DNA of 37,404 bases. Source: Glandiceps talaboti (Eukaryota; Hemichordata; Enteropneusta; Spengelidae). Shown piece by piece: positions 12,130 to 22,678 of this stretch. Where the stretch lies: the NCBI RefSeq assembly GCF_964340395.1, contig NC_135561.1, positions 16,680,461 to 16,717,864 on the forward strand, in the 5' to 3' direction. The position numbers were made by a program, and so were the translations under genes. The notes under the pieces are model-generated. The model searched no databases. It saw nothing but the letters and a program-made list of their open reading frames with translations, and was not told the DNA's origin. Positions within the stretch are counted from its first letter, which is position 1; the number at the start of each line of letters is the position of its first letter.

Positions 12130-12170
12130 GGTGGCACTTGCCGTTCCAGTGAGGAACGACTAGTGCCACC
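12130..12170. other. Interrupted 9-bp hairpin
   Basis: GGTGGCACT (12130-12138) pairs with AGTGCCACC (12162-12170), and inside it GTTCC (12143-12147) pairs with GGAAC (12153-12157). No flanking duplication is visible. It is unlike the conserved histone 3' stem-loop. Function unknown. Confidence 0.6.
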
Positions 12171-12201
12171 ACGGTAGTACTCGACAATTCGATGGACCAC
12201 G

Positions 12202-12390
12202 GCCAAGTCCGCCATTCACAATTTTCAAATCACTTGAAATAAAGCAATCTGGCAAAACTCGCCCATGTGCATTTACAATCTTGTCGCAACTAATTCTAGT
12301 AGGTAAAACCATAGACCCTCCACCCTGTCTATGGTAAAACCTAGTCGCATTCATAACTTTCATCGAGGGTAAGGTAATTTTAGTCATCAA
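12202..12390 (-). pseudogene. LINE endonuclease-domain fragment, minus strand
   Basis: The minus-strand reading TRISCDKIVNAHGRVLPDCF continuing ISSDLKIVNGGLG resembles the apurinic-type endonuclease segment of CR1/Rex-like LINEs ('R.S.D..VN..G..LL..C..S.LRILNGR.G'). It has no catalytic core on either side and is interrupted by the palindrome at 12310, whose 31 net bases shift the frame. It could be a fragment of the same family as remnant B in the opposite orientation. This is a family-pattern judgement, without alignment. Confidence 0.6.
12303..12340. mobile_element. 24-bp palindromic insertion, CATAGAC type, 7-bp TSD (copy 3)
   Basis: The insert 12310-12333 is CATAGAC, CCTCCACCCT, GTCTATG. 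It is flanked by GTAAAAC at 12303-12309 and 12334-12340, with an eighth matching G. The right half matches the right arm of copy 1, while most of the left arm is missing. It interrupts the endonuclease fragment. Confidence 0.88.
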
Positions 12391-12746
12391 CTTCTATAAA
12401 GTCCAAAATGAAACGATAAAACATGTACATTTTGGAAATTATCCCATGTATAATGCCAGATTATAAAGTGACAAAGAGTGGTTCATCTGAGTGGATAGCT
12501 TAACCTCTTGACGATTTATAAACAATGGGAAATAGGCAGCTATCTTGATGTTCATTTTAACCTATTTTCCCGGAGAATATTTTCAGAACTGGTATCCAAA
12601 TTACCAAGATCACGTTTTTCATATTTACTGATATGCCGCTTTAGTTATGGCCGGTTTTGTGGGATGTTTTGCGTGCACAATGTAAACCACAGACAAGGCA
12701 TGTAAACTTCTACTTGCAAACCCGTCTATTTCAGGCTTGGCCTCTT

Positions 12747-12787
12747 ACCACTCTTGGAGGAATTGTACTGACTCCTCCAAGACCACG
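12747..12787. other. Hairpin with near 6-bp flanking repeat
   Basis: CTTGGAGGA (12753-12761) pairs perfectly with TCCTCCAAG (12773-12781) around an 11-bp loop. Flanks are ACCACT (12747-12752) and ACCACG (12782-12787). It may be another tiny palindromic insertion of a different type, but the flanking match is short. Confidence 0.45.
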
Positions 12788-12885
12788 TCTGACACAGTGG
12801 CCTGAAACCCATAGTCTATCGCGAGTATATTGTCTACCCTTCAAGAGACACACATTCTCTGCCAGTCACCCTTTTAAAAATACGC

Positions 12886-12985
12886 TTGTTAAACGTCTGC
12901 TCCTGGAGTTAAATTTGGTTCAACTCATGAGCAAAATATTTGTACGTGACTCCGGGCCCCTTTCAGACAATCCGAATTTTCACGC
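12886..12985 (+). repeat. Diverged dispersed repeat, copy 2 (mate at 6761)
   Basis: Shares with 6761-6845 the blocks TGCTCCTG, TTTGGTTCAA.TCATGAGCA, AATATT and CCTTTCAGAC. A frame (12657-13052) crosses it but has no recognisable content, so I do not call it a gene. Confidence 0.6.
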
Positions 12986-13052
12986 ACGTCCCAATTCGTT
13001 TTTTTCCCGTGACAACAATTTTTCTCCTGAGCCTCCCCCTACCCTAATCTAG

Positions 13053-14761
13053 TTCCTGACGACCGTATTCCAATTTTACACTACATCTTTACATATTACG
13101 TATAGTCAATGTCATTACTCTCGTTGCCGATGTGTTGGCAATTATATACATGTATATATATAATATCCATAATCACAACATATTTCCTGCTCAAAGAAGA
13201 ACTGTTTCAGCTTATTCCATTTCGATATAAACAGACAGAGAGTCCAGGGATAAAATACCCATGTACTACTCCTTATATTACTGGCTAGGTAATGTCAACC
13301 GTAAAATAATCCAAGCACCAGCGTCCCTAAAATCCGTGAAACAGTGTCGATATTACAGTATTTTGCTGACACTTATTACTTTCTGTAACTGGTCTATATT
13401 TGTGATATCATGGTAATATGCTTGGAATTTATGGCCTAACAAACCAGACATTACGTAGATTTGAATATTGAAGAAAATCAAAAACAAAAACAAGGCCATG
13501 GCCATGGCCGGTCAGGTACTGATATTAGTACTTTAGACATCAGTGGGGGTCACACTTGGTCATTGAAACTATATTGACCGACCAAAATTCTAAACATCAC
13601 GGATAAATAATTTCATATCGAAATGTATGTACGGAGATTCAGGTTTTTAGACCACGTGGCTTTGACATGACATCATCAGCTAAATTTGCAATACGAAAGT
13701 AACGTAAAACATGGATGTATCTAGTAGGGAGCAAAGTCCGCATGTCTGTATGGATGTTTGAAGATTTACTATCGGTATATGGGAGGCATAGAGGGAAATA
13801 TTTGAATAGCGTTATTTAACGTTACATAATTCATAACTGACTACTAAACTACCGTCAAGAGGATTGTTTTTGCTTCCATTTATCTGTATTAATTTTTTTT
13901 AAAGGCAGTGATGGTGACTGCCAATGCCGGTAGTGAAAATATGGCCCGCACATTCTGAAGATTTTTGTATCATACAAGTTCAATGTTGTAGCTGAGAATG
14001 TGATTTATATTTATAACTCAGTAGAATGGGTACCGGTACTGATGCGAGGGATGTGAACCAACCTTTGTGTTGCGTGCTTTTTAATATCACCGTGTGTGTG
14101 TGTGTGTTGTTTGTTTGTTTGTTTGTAATGTAGATTCGTCGTTGATATACTGCTACTAGATCAGACCGTGGGTTATACTTCCATGATCAGAACATGACCA
14201 GACACAACTCTCCACGGCACCATTTTGGTTTTACAACTTTGATTACTTTGTTGTGAATAGCTTTTGTCAAGTTCTTGACTTTCCTGATATGACAATAAAG
14301 CAAGGGCGGTGAAATATTATTATAGTAGTCCTTCAAAAAACAAGACAATTTTGAAACTTTTAGTGGAAAATGTTAGTGAAGACACAGTTTACCCGCATAA
14401 ATTAACTAACAAAAGACAAAAGAAATGTACACATGGTTCATTTTCTAGGTGTCGACCTCATGAATATGCACCAAGATTTAGAACCGAGTCAGCTTTAAAT
14501 GCGTTCACACCTCCAAATCTGGTCTGGACAATATTGTCTGGGCTTAGTCACCCTTTTATGCGGACTACAGAGCGGCCCTGGTGCGGACTATTTCTGCCAC
14601 CTATTAATGCCTGAAAGTCAAGTGGCATATGCTGAGGTTGTGTACAACCAGCAACCCATAACATTTTAGCAATCTACAGTTCTACCTCAGTATGGCTATT
14701 AGCCATGCTAGGTAGTTACTATAATGATTAATATAATGGTTGTCTTGGTAAAAGTTGTCGA
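13053..14761. other. Unique sequence, no gene seen
   Basis: About 1.7 kb without recognised gene or repeat. Minor features are GGCCATGGCCATGGCC near 13495, a GT run followed by GTTT units at 14092-14125, and an open frame at 14309-14614 (101 codons) with no motif I know. Confidence 0.5.
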
Positions 14762-14814
14762 CCCCCCCCCAAAAAAAAAAAGAAGAAAAAAAAAAGAAAA
14801 AAAGAAAAAAAAAG
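14762..14814 (+). repeat. C-run followed by A-rich tract
   Basis: Nine or so C then about 40 bases of A with scattered G. It could be a degenerate poly(A) tail of a plus-strand retrotransposed sequence, but nothing recognisable precedes it. The same C-then-A pattern occurs on the minus strand at 37130-37158. Confidence 0.6.
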
Positions 14815-15006
14815 ATCAACAAAACATTCTATGATATTGAAAGCGCTCCTGGCATGTAATTCCATAGAACAGTTTCCTGTAGGGAATGGCAGCGATTTCA
14901 TTCAAACTCAAAGACAGAGATGTTGCTAACCAACGTGAACAGCCATAAAAAATTGTATGTGAATGAGTATGACTCTGAGATCCCGCTAACGGTTTCATTG
15001 TTGTCG

Positions 15007-15050
15007 GTCTAACCAGAGACACTGGAGAACTTCACTGTCTATGATCTAAT
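15007..15050. mobile_element. Probable decayed 30-bp palindromic insertion, CATAGAC type
   Basis: The insert 15014-15043 is CAGAGACACTGGAG, AA, CTTCACTGTCTATG. The 14-bp arms match at 11 of 14 positions. The would-be 7-bp flanks GTCTAAC (15007-15013) and ATCTAAT (15044-15050) agree at the five inner positions. Length, outer motif and repeat size fit the other copies, so I read it as an older insertion. Confidence 0.55.
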
Positions 15051-15314
15051 CGTATTGCTCAGTGTGAAAACCGTGCAAAGCGTTACTATTTTGGCGTTGT
15101 ATTTTCGCACATTTTTGGTTCACAAGGGTCCAATAATTTAAGCTTGAGTTAGGAAATAGGCCTATTAAAAAAGTTGTGTTGTTCCGATTAGGCAAAATAA
15201 ATAAATAGGTGGGGTAGGTAGATTTATTTTTATTCATGTGCGAGTGTCTAATTCTGGTTTTCCATTTTTTCCAAATGATCTCTGTGTTATTGGCTTCTTT
15301 CCATTAGATGTACA

Positions 15315-15470
15315 ACCATTACAGATTGGAGGAACAGTTTTATATTGTCTTTTTAAGTTGATGTCAGTTTCTGCATCCACTATGTCTCGTGAGACTTCAC
15401 AATTGTTGCGATTTTGTTAGTTTTTGTTAGTCAAGAACACGTAAAAAAAAGTTAAGGGTCGGCAGTGAAA
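15315..15470 (+). repeat. Diverged repeat, copy 2 (mate at 11905)
   Basis: Matches the post-LINE stretch at 11905-12050, including CAGATTGGAGGAACAG, TATTGTCTTTTTAAGTTGATG-like and AAGGGTCGGCA. The open frame across it (15238-15420) is therefore probably repeat-derived. Confidence 0.65.
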
Positions 15471-16065
15471 AACTAGGTGGGTCGGGTAACAGAAACCAAA
15501 CAGTTATTTTTTAGGCCTAAGGCATAACGTAGCATATAAATCTACCCAACCTGCGCGAGCAAGATCTGCATCGGTCAATGTAATATTTACATGGTCTATT
15601 ACAATTTGGTAAAGTGTACCATTGTATATGCTTGTGCGAGACGTAAAAAACATCATGCCGTCTAATTGTACGAAACGATTTAGTCACTATGGTTTTGAAG
15701 TCAGTGAGATAATGTTTGTGAAGTACCCGGTATCGTGATGTTATCGCTTGTATAGAAAAACCATCACTGAGGCAAAATCTCACTTTTATCATCATTCATT
15801 TTTTAAAGTCTTCAATCATGCCAATTAAAAATATGGATACTGCAGTCATTTATGTGACTTTTTTTCCAAAAATGTTTATCGTGCATCTTCGTAACATCTT
15901 TTTTTTTATTGTGCCAAAAGTAGTAGCTACCACATATAGAACAGTGGAAAAATACCGAATGAGACTCAGAAATGTAAAATCATTTACTTCAATGTCCAAA
16001 TCAAATGCGGACATCAGAAAATGATGCATGCACGTTGTGATGGACTCGTGATTAGCTCTAGTCCA
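15471..16065. other. Unique sequence, no gene seen
   Basis: Two short frames (15517-15795 minus, 15818-16024 plus) have no recognisable content. Confidence 0.5.
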
Positions 16066-16200
16066 GATGCCAATTGGTATCTAACTAAACCATAGACAAT
16101 AGAGAGGGTCCTCTCTATTTTCTATGACTAAACCAAGTTTAGTGAGTGGAGGTGTAAATGGTAACGATACTGTTTAGGAACACGGTGATAGGAACTAGAC
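16066..16200 (+). repeat. Diverged repeat copy carrying a palindromic insertion
   Basis: Counterpart of 8848-9219: GATGCCAATTGGTATCTAAC up to the insertion, then CCAAGTTTAG, then GAGTGGAGGTGTAAATGG through GGAACTAGAC. It lacks the roughly 290 bp that separates the two blocks in the other copy. Confidence 0.65.
16084..16133. mobile_element. 36-bp palindromic insertion, CATAGAC type, 7-bp TSD (copy 4)
   Basis: The insert 16091-16126 has arms CATAGACAATAGAGAGG and CCTCTCTATTTTCTATG around GT, with one mismatch. ACTAAAC flanks it at 16084-16090 and 16127-16133. The related sequence at 8867-8873 has a single ACTAAAC and no insert, which proves insertion with a 7-bp duplication as well as sequence alone can. 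Confidence 0.93.
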
Positions 16201-19200
16201 GAGATTAGCACTGACAACACACGCTCCGCGAACTCCAGCAAAGAGGCCTGGTGGGGTATATAGAGACTTGTCAGAGTTGTCGGAGCTACTGTTCATGTAC
16301 ATATAAGTTCCACGTATTCTCAATTTATTTCGTGCTGGATAGAAAACAGTCAGTATAGTCCTTGTGTTCTCCAGTGTATAGCCGATGGATTGGATAGTGA
16401 GAGTCATGATATGTGTGATACATTGTAGTTTATACACCAGAACTGAATTTTAGACTGATCCCGTCGGCATCTTCAGAGAAAGCATCAAGCGGGTACCACA
16501 ATAAACTGAAAACGTAACGACTATAAGCATAACTATAAGTTTTAATTTACATGGAACTACGGTCATATTTGATAAGCTTATCCCCCACTTCCACATATGG
16601 TCTCATACCCCTTGGTCAGCGAAAAGCCAATCATGTTCATGTCCGGACATACGAGTTATAAATGGGGCGGTCATATGGGTTAAGTTAGGGTGGAATATAA
16701 TATATGGAAAAAGTCTGATTGATACTGGCTGTGATGGGTAGTAGAGCATTTTTTAATTGTCAAAAACAGGGTTGGGGGCCGAATGATATGATTCAAAACG
16801 TCATGACTTTCTGGTATATCTTTGTTGTCATGGTGTGTTTCCAGTTGAGGATGGCTGTCTTTGACTGGCTACAACAGTAAGTGACTGATTTTGAAAGCAA
16901 AGAAAGTGGAAGAACATTGGTGTTAGTTAAAAAACTATTGTTATTAAAGATATACAAGTAAACGCAGCAAAACAATTGAGAGTCGGTACGGAAAGGAACA
17001 GATGACCACAGGAAGGTGTTCAGCTGTTCTTCATTGTTCTTTGCAATTTGACGACCGGGCGATCACATACTAGTAGTTGTCAGTGTTTTCGCTAAAGCAA
17101 AATACACGGAGATGGTTCAAAATCACTTGACTATCATTTCACTCTTATTTAAATCTACAAATATCTCATTAATATTTTCTCCCAGCTTACTTCAAACTAT
17201 ATGACATTTTCCATGAAAAAAAGGTGCGTATCTGGAGCAAAGAAGTGTTTCAGATATCAGAGTGTTCACGTTTGCGTGACCAAGACATAGACATAGACTG
17301 GCAAGCGACGCCATGAATTGTGATCGAATCCCAGGGTCGGATCGGTTGTAGATCAGTGTTCATGATAATTCATTTGCGTGTTCAATTACTAAGTCATCGA
17401 TGTAGGGTTATAAATTCAGTGACTACACCATCAACAAAGTTACTTCTTACTATAAATCATGTTGAAAAAGACCCTAGGAAAATGTCTAAGCAACAATGAC
17501 GGGTGTTACTTTTTTGCAGTGTTTATCCAAATAGTAATCGTCGAATAACGTGACCCTGGCTGAAAACTGCGACAGTGAGTGTACCATAAATTCCCAAAAC
17601 AGACTGACCAGAACAGACATATTGACACACAAAAAGTGTGCAAGTTTACATCTTGTGACAGGTTTGGTTGGGGTCACCTCCATCGGCTAATGGTCGAAAT
17701 CGTCATTGTAAAATATTTTTAATTACCCTCAACTACAAATCAGCGTATCGTTGACGATCATTTCAATCGTAAGTGTTTAGAACTGATTCAGAAGTAAAAC
17801 GTAGAATTATTAATGACAATGGTATGCAAAGTTTTGTTGTTTAACAATCATCAGCGATTTGGCATGTTTGCACAAACCACAGATACTTGTTAGTGCATAC
17901 ACTTTTGATACTTCTATTCTATAAGGTAAAGGCTAAATTTAAAAAGACATGATCCCAGTATTAACTTTTTTGTTGCGGCTATATTTCCTAAGTGAGGTGT
18001 GCCAAAGAAAGTTTTCCCATGATACTTTGCGCCAGTGCGACTTTTTGACATTGTACGTTCGATGTTCCCAATGAGTAAATGGAATTTTATCGAGAAGTCT
18101 ATTCATATTTGTTTATGACAGCAAGATATTTTCAATTTTCTGTTTTTGGTCATTTTTGGGGTCAAAAACTGTCATTTGTTTTGTAAATAAAAGAATTCAA
18201 AGTAAAAATGAATGACAGCCGCAAAACTAATCGATTGAATGGGCTGACATTTGGTGTGCAGGTATGTTAGAGTATCTGGATGAAGAATTCTTCAAGAAAA
18301 TTTGAAGATGACATTGATATGCAAATACGTCTAAAACGTGCTGTGTAGTATCATATTATAGCCATGTTATTTTACAATACTCGTGAGAAAGTAGAATTTA
18401 TTGGTGAAGTAAAGTTGCTCATACACCTAAGAAAATTTGACTACACTTGAATACATAATGAGCAAATGAAATGATCACAACAATCACATATCTTTGTAAT
18501 GTTATGACTATACAAGATCTAATACAGGGACGAATGGGGTACTTATCAAATAATGCCCTCCGGAACTCAGAAATAAATGTAGATGCGCTGTACCATGCAG
18601 TTACGATCAGCGGTTTTGAACTATGGAGGTAGGAAGGAAGGAGGTAGGAAGGATTATAGTCCTACCACCATTTCTGAACAAAATCGTTGTCCTTGAATTG
18701 GAATGGTATGCTTTTAATACAAAAGTTGCACAAACATATGTTCTTGCTTTCAAAAGTTTTAGAATTAACACCATGATTTCACCGTCGCCCATACTGAGGT
18801 TTTCCTGCATCTATCTATGGATTTTGTTGGTGGGACTTTGCTGTACTGTATGAACACTTGTTCAGACTCAGGCCACTAAAACACAATTGCAAAAAAAAAC
18901 CGTAAAGACACGAAGTATCGTTTTGCACAACGTTCGGCTTGAAGCAGGTTTGAAGGGTAACCATGCACGACAGAGAAGATGGGTTTAGAGCCCCATTTAC
19001 ACCTAAAACAAAAAGCGATTCTAGTCTGTTCCTATTATAGTGGTCTGAGGTTCAGATCAAAGTGCCGCATTCATCCACAACATAAAAAATCATAGACCCT
19101 ACACGACTGGCGTTTGTAAAAGTCAGTTTTAAACCATAATTACTACACCTCTTTATCTTCTCGGCAAGAACATGCAGTGCTGCAATCCAACGTGAGGACC

Positions 19201-20167
19201 TCTCACCAACTTTCAGATCACTTCACATTGGGAACGTTGGTGAGAGTTCTACTAATATAATTCAGACTGAGGCAAAAAATATAGCCTTTCTGAGTTGAAA
19301 TCCGAGGTTTAAATCCTGATATCTGAAAATTCCCAATCAACCCAGATTACATTGAATAAAAAATAAGTCTAACAAACAATTTATGATTTTTCAGTCCCGA
19401 AACTTGCTATTATCCATACACTGTATACAAAGCTAAATACACGGTGATTGGTGTATCGCACTCCTTGACTGAGTGGGTCGGAAAAAAAATAGGTAGACTC
19501 ACTTATCATAAATCGATTTATAAATCCACAAAGGCACTGTGACAACTAAAGCAGTCCCTTTACAGACCATTTTTCTTTAGAAATAAATAGGCTAAAACAA
19601 TACTGAATGACAGGCAGTCCAAGGTATGCGAAACCATAAGCGAGCGCGTACTCACGATGCTAGATTAACACACTATTTTACCTGCGCATTGAAGACGCAC
19701 AGTAAAAAGACCAGTTTTCAACATTAATGCAGGAAATACAAAGCTAACAATTCAAAATTGTATAAAATGTAAGAAAACAAAAAACAGGCGACAGTCAGAG
19801 CATGCATGAACTTCGATTTACAATACCATTATTAAGTTCTTGCATTTTGGGGCTAATGAAGTCATAGAGACTAGAGTGGGCGAGTTTCATCACAGTTAGT
19901 ATAATCAATGGCACCGTGATAATTCTGACTTTCACTTGAAACTGGACCAGAACAGTCTAGGTCGGACGAGTCGTCATCATCAATTCAAAGGCGACGTAAC
20001 CAAATATACACCGTGAATTCATCTTAGATCGCACCGAGTTGAACAATCATGTCTGTCATTGTAGAATGTAGACCTTTACGCTGTTTGACCGACTATTGAA
20101 GTATAACCCACATAGGTGATATTTCATTGACCTACATGGAAATGCTTGTAAATACTTTTTGCAAGTA
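16201..20167. other. Long unique stretch, no gene seen
   Basis: About 4 kb with no recognisable gene, RNA or sizeable repeat. Open frames are 80 codons or fewer and lack motifs. A GGAAGG-type patch lies at 18626-18652. Half-matches to the palindrome ends (CATAGACCC near 19093, AGTGGTCTGAGG near 19040) lack a second arm. Confidence 0.5.
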
Positions 20168-20213
20168 GTAGTAGCTCAGACCACTCTAGTATTTTAGTGG
20201 TCTGAGGTAGTAG
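20168..20213. mobile_element. 32-bp palindromic insertion, CTCAG type, 7-bp TSD
   Basis: The insert 20175-20206 has perfect 11-bp arms CTCAGACCACT and AGTGGTCTGAG around a 10-bp loop. GTAGTAG flanks it at 20168-20174 and 20207-20213. The flank is itself a trinucleotide repeat, so the duplication is less certain than for the other copies. Confidence 0.75.
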
Positions 20214-20470
20214 TAAGAGTTTTTGCTAACGTTTACATGCTAGCGTAGTTGTACATGTACGTATACATGTCAGTTCGTATGTACATGTACATTAAATGTA
20301 GCTCTCATCATATCATACACTGTACATGTGTGTAACCCTTTTCTTTTGCACCCTCCCCCTCCGCCTTCATGTGGTCAAACACAGACAACTAACTAACTAA
20401 ATAGTGTTACTGTTAGTTTTCTGTGGGTCAAACAATTAGTGTACACGCCTTGAATCACATGCAGGCGAGA
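20214..20470. other. Unique spacer with TACATGTA-rich patch
   Basis: Repeated self-complementary TACATGTA motifs lie near 20250-20293. No gene seen. Confidence 0.5.
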
Positions 20471-20730
20471 TAGATTTGAATATTCATTTGTTTACTGCCC
20501 GGTTATGGGGGTGAACTCATGAATATATTCTGAACTAAATGCAAATGTATTCAAATCACTTCCGACTCGCAATCTGAACTATTTTTCAGATCGAGTATAA
20601 TCCGATTAGACAGGCGCTAATGGGAAAGTACAGAAACGTCCACCTCATCAGCATAAAAGTACAGAATTGAACTCAATCTGAACTATAGTACGGAAAGTGT
20701 CGTAAACTGTACTATTTTTTCTACTAGTGT
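20471..20730 (-). repeat. 260-bp dispersed repeat, minus copy
   Basis: Exact reverse complement of 3002-3261 over all 260 bases. Flanking sequence differs completely at both ends, so the boundaries are well defined. The minus-strand frame shared with the other copy (…NSTVYDTFRTIVQ…) comes from the repeat and ends with it. Confidence 0.85.
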
Positions 20731-22304
20731 CATGAACCACCCTGCTGTACTTAAATTTACATACAACAATTGTATGTGCATACAATAAACCATAAACAAT
20801 AATGGCTATAAATATACGTTCAAATATAACCTCTTTGCCTCTTGATACATCCCAAGCATATGACATGGAGTCATAACAACAGTTTTGTTAGAAATGACTT
20901 CTCAGTATTGCAGGCCAAGAGTTGCATTGTGTCCATGTGGTATAAAAACTTGCATGCGTAGCTGTACAGGTAACACATACGAAATGAAATACCTTGACAT
21001 TTACTGAATGGACTGACTCTAAAATCTGTGCCTCCATTGACCTGAACATGTTGAATTGCACACAAACATAACCAATAGAGACACATTCCAAATAATTTAA
21101 TGAATTTGTATCGCTAATCTAAATGGTAACTGACCTCCACTGTGCATGTTTTCACCAAATGTTCTTTCTACTTGATCTTTATTTATTATTATTATTTATG
21201 TTAATATGACTTGAAATGATTTAAACTTTTGAACCCTAAAATTAGTGATACTAAAAGGTATCGTCATCAGTGACAGCAACGCTTAATAAGAGAATAGCCC
21301 GTCTTTAAGCAAGTATGAAGAATTTCTTTATGAATGGAAGACACCGCGGAGACCATTTATTAGCTTGAAGCTCCCAGGGAAGGGTTACACATATCACATT
21401 GTATCGTTCAGCCGAATTAAATTATATTTAATCCTTTCTTTACACTTGGCTAGTAACTGATAGCTTTGTCTCGTCATTCTTATCTCTGAAATTAGGATAA
21501 ATAACGACTTTACATTCAGAGGACAGCTAAGTAGAGAAGTACCTCTTCAAATATTTTTGTTTTGTTGATGCAAAATTTGATGCTTCTAGCATTTCATTTA
21601 CAATGGCACACATATGTGACTGCTTCGAATTTTTCAGTGATCCAATTGATATTTTTAACATTTGTTATCTGCCTGTCTAAATATCACTATTTTATGGATC
21701 ATGAACAAGAAAATAGGATATTCCAGTCTGATGATATGTGAAGTGTCATGGATAAAGATGTGTTATCTCTCACCTCTGCTTATGTTGTTATGATCCAGTA
21801 GAAACACCATGTTGTAATAAGGCACCCAAAGACCATAAGTGCAAGGAAAATCTCGCAAAAAATCTTCTTCATGATGATGATGATGATCACGACCTTCTAT
21901 TCTTAGATATTAAATATACTCTTGATACATCTGATGATTGTTCATTCACCATATTTCATTGAAAGTAATAGGGCTGGCGCTTAATGTTTCGTATCTGCAT
22001 ATCTGGAAGGTTTGTCAAACTGATACTGTACGCATGCCCAACAGATGTACGCAGACAAGAGGGGTTAATATGTAACTATATACTAATGATCATAAGGAGG
22101 TTTCGAACGTAGGTCACGGAACGACGGTCCCTTTTCTCAGCGGTTCCTGCGTGTAAAATCATTTTGCAAAGTGCTAGGACTTAAGTAAAAACACACGTTT
22201 CCTGTACTCGGCTTAGACGTTCCTATAAATATTATCAAGCAAACGTTCTTACGGCGGCCCACAGGTGACAGACGAAAACTAAATTTGTGCTATAAATATT
22301 TGAT
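20731..22304. other. Unique sequence, no gene seen
   Basis: No recognised gene. Minor features are a short ATG trinucleotide run near 21872-21886 and small AT-rich patches. Confidence 0.5.
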
Positions 22305-22404
22305 NNNNNNNNNNNNNNNNNNNNNNNNNNNNNNNNNNNNNNNNNNNNNNNNNNNNNNNNNNNNNNNNNNNNNNNNNNNNNNNNNNNNNNNNNNNNNNNN
22401 NNNN
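22305..22404. other. Assembly gap of exactly 100 N
   Basis: One hundred N, a usual placeholder for a gap of unknown size. It abuts an ATGT array, so the break was probably caused by the microsatellite and the true length is unknown. Confidence 0.97.
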
Positions 22405-22590
22405 ATGTATGTATGTATGTATGTATGTATGTATGTATGTATGTATGAATGCATGTACATGTATGTATGTATGTATGTATGTATGCATGCATGCATGCAT
22501 GCATGCATGTATGCATGTATGTATGTATGTATGTATGTATGTATGTATGTATGTATGTATGTATGTATGTATGTATGCATGCATGCATGC

Positions 22591-22677
<87 letters not shown>
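22405..22677. repeat. ATGT/ATGC compound array with TA tail
   Basis: ATGT units with the interruption ATGAATGCATG, two ATGC blocks, then about 84 bp of TA (22594-22677). The module order matches the units at 2486 and 2792, so a head sequence may lie inside the adjoining gap. Confidence 0.95.

Positions 22678-22678
<1 letters not shown>

Noticed and set aside
12130-12170. Histone-type 3' stem-loop
   Set aside because: The stem sequence and interrupted structure do not fit the conserved six-base-stem histone element, and there is no histone gene nearby.
19092-19115. CATAGACCC half-match at 19093
   Set aside because: No matching GTCTATG arm lies within 60 bp and there is no flanking duplication.
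20648-20866. Minus-strand frame sharing 26 residues with a plus-strand frame at about 3007-3084
   Set aside because: The similarity is fully explained by the 260-bp repeat present in both places.
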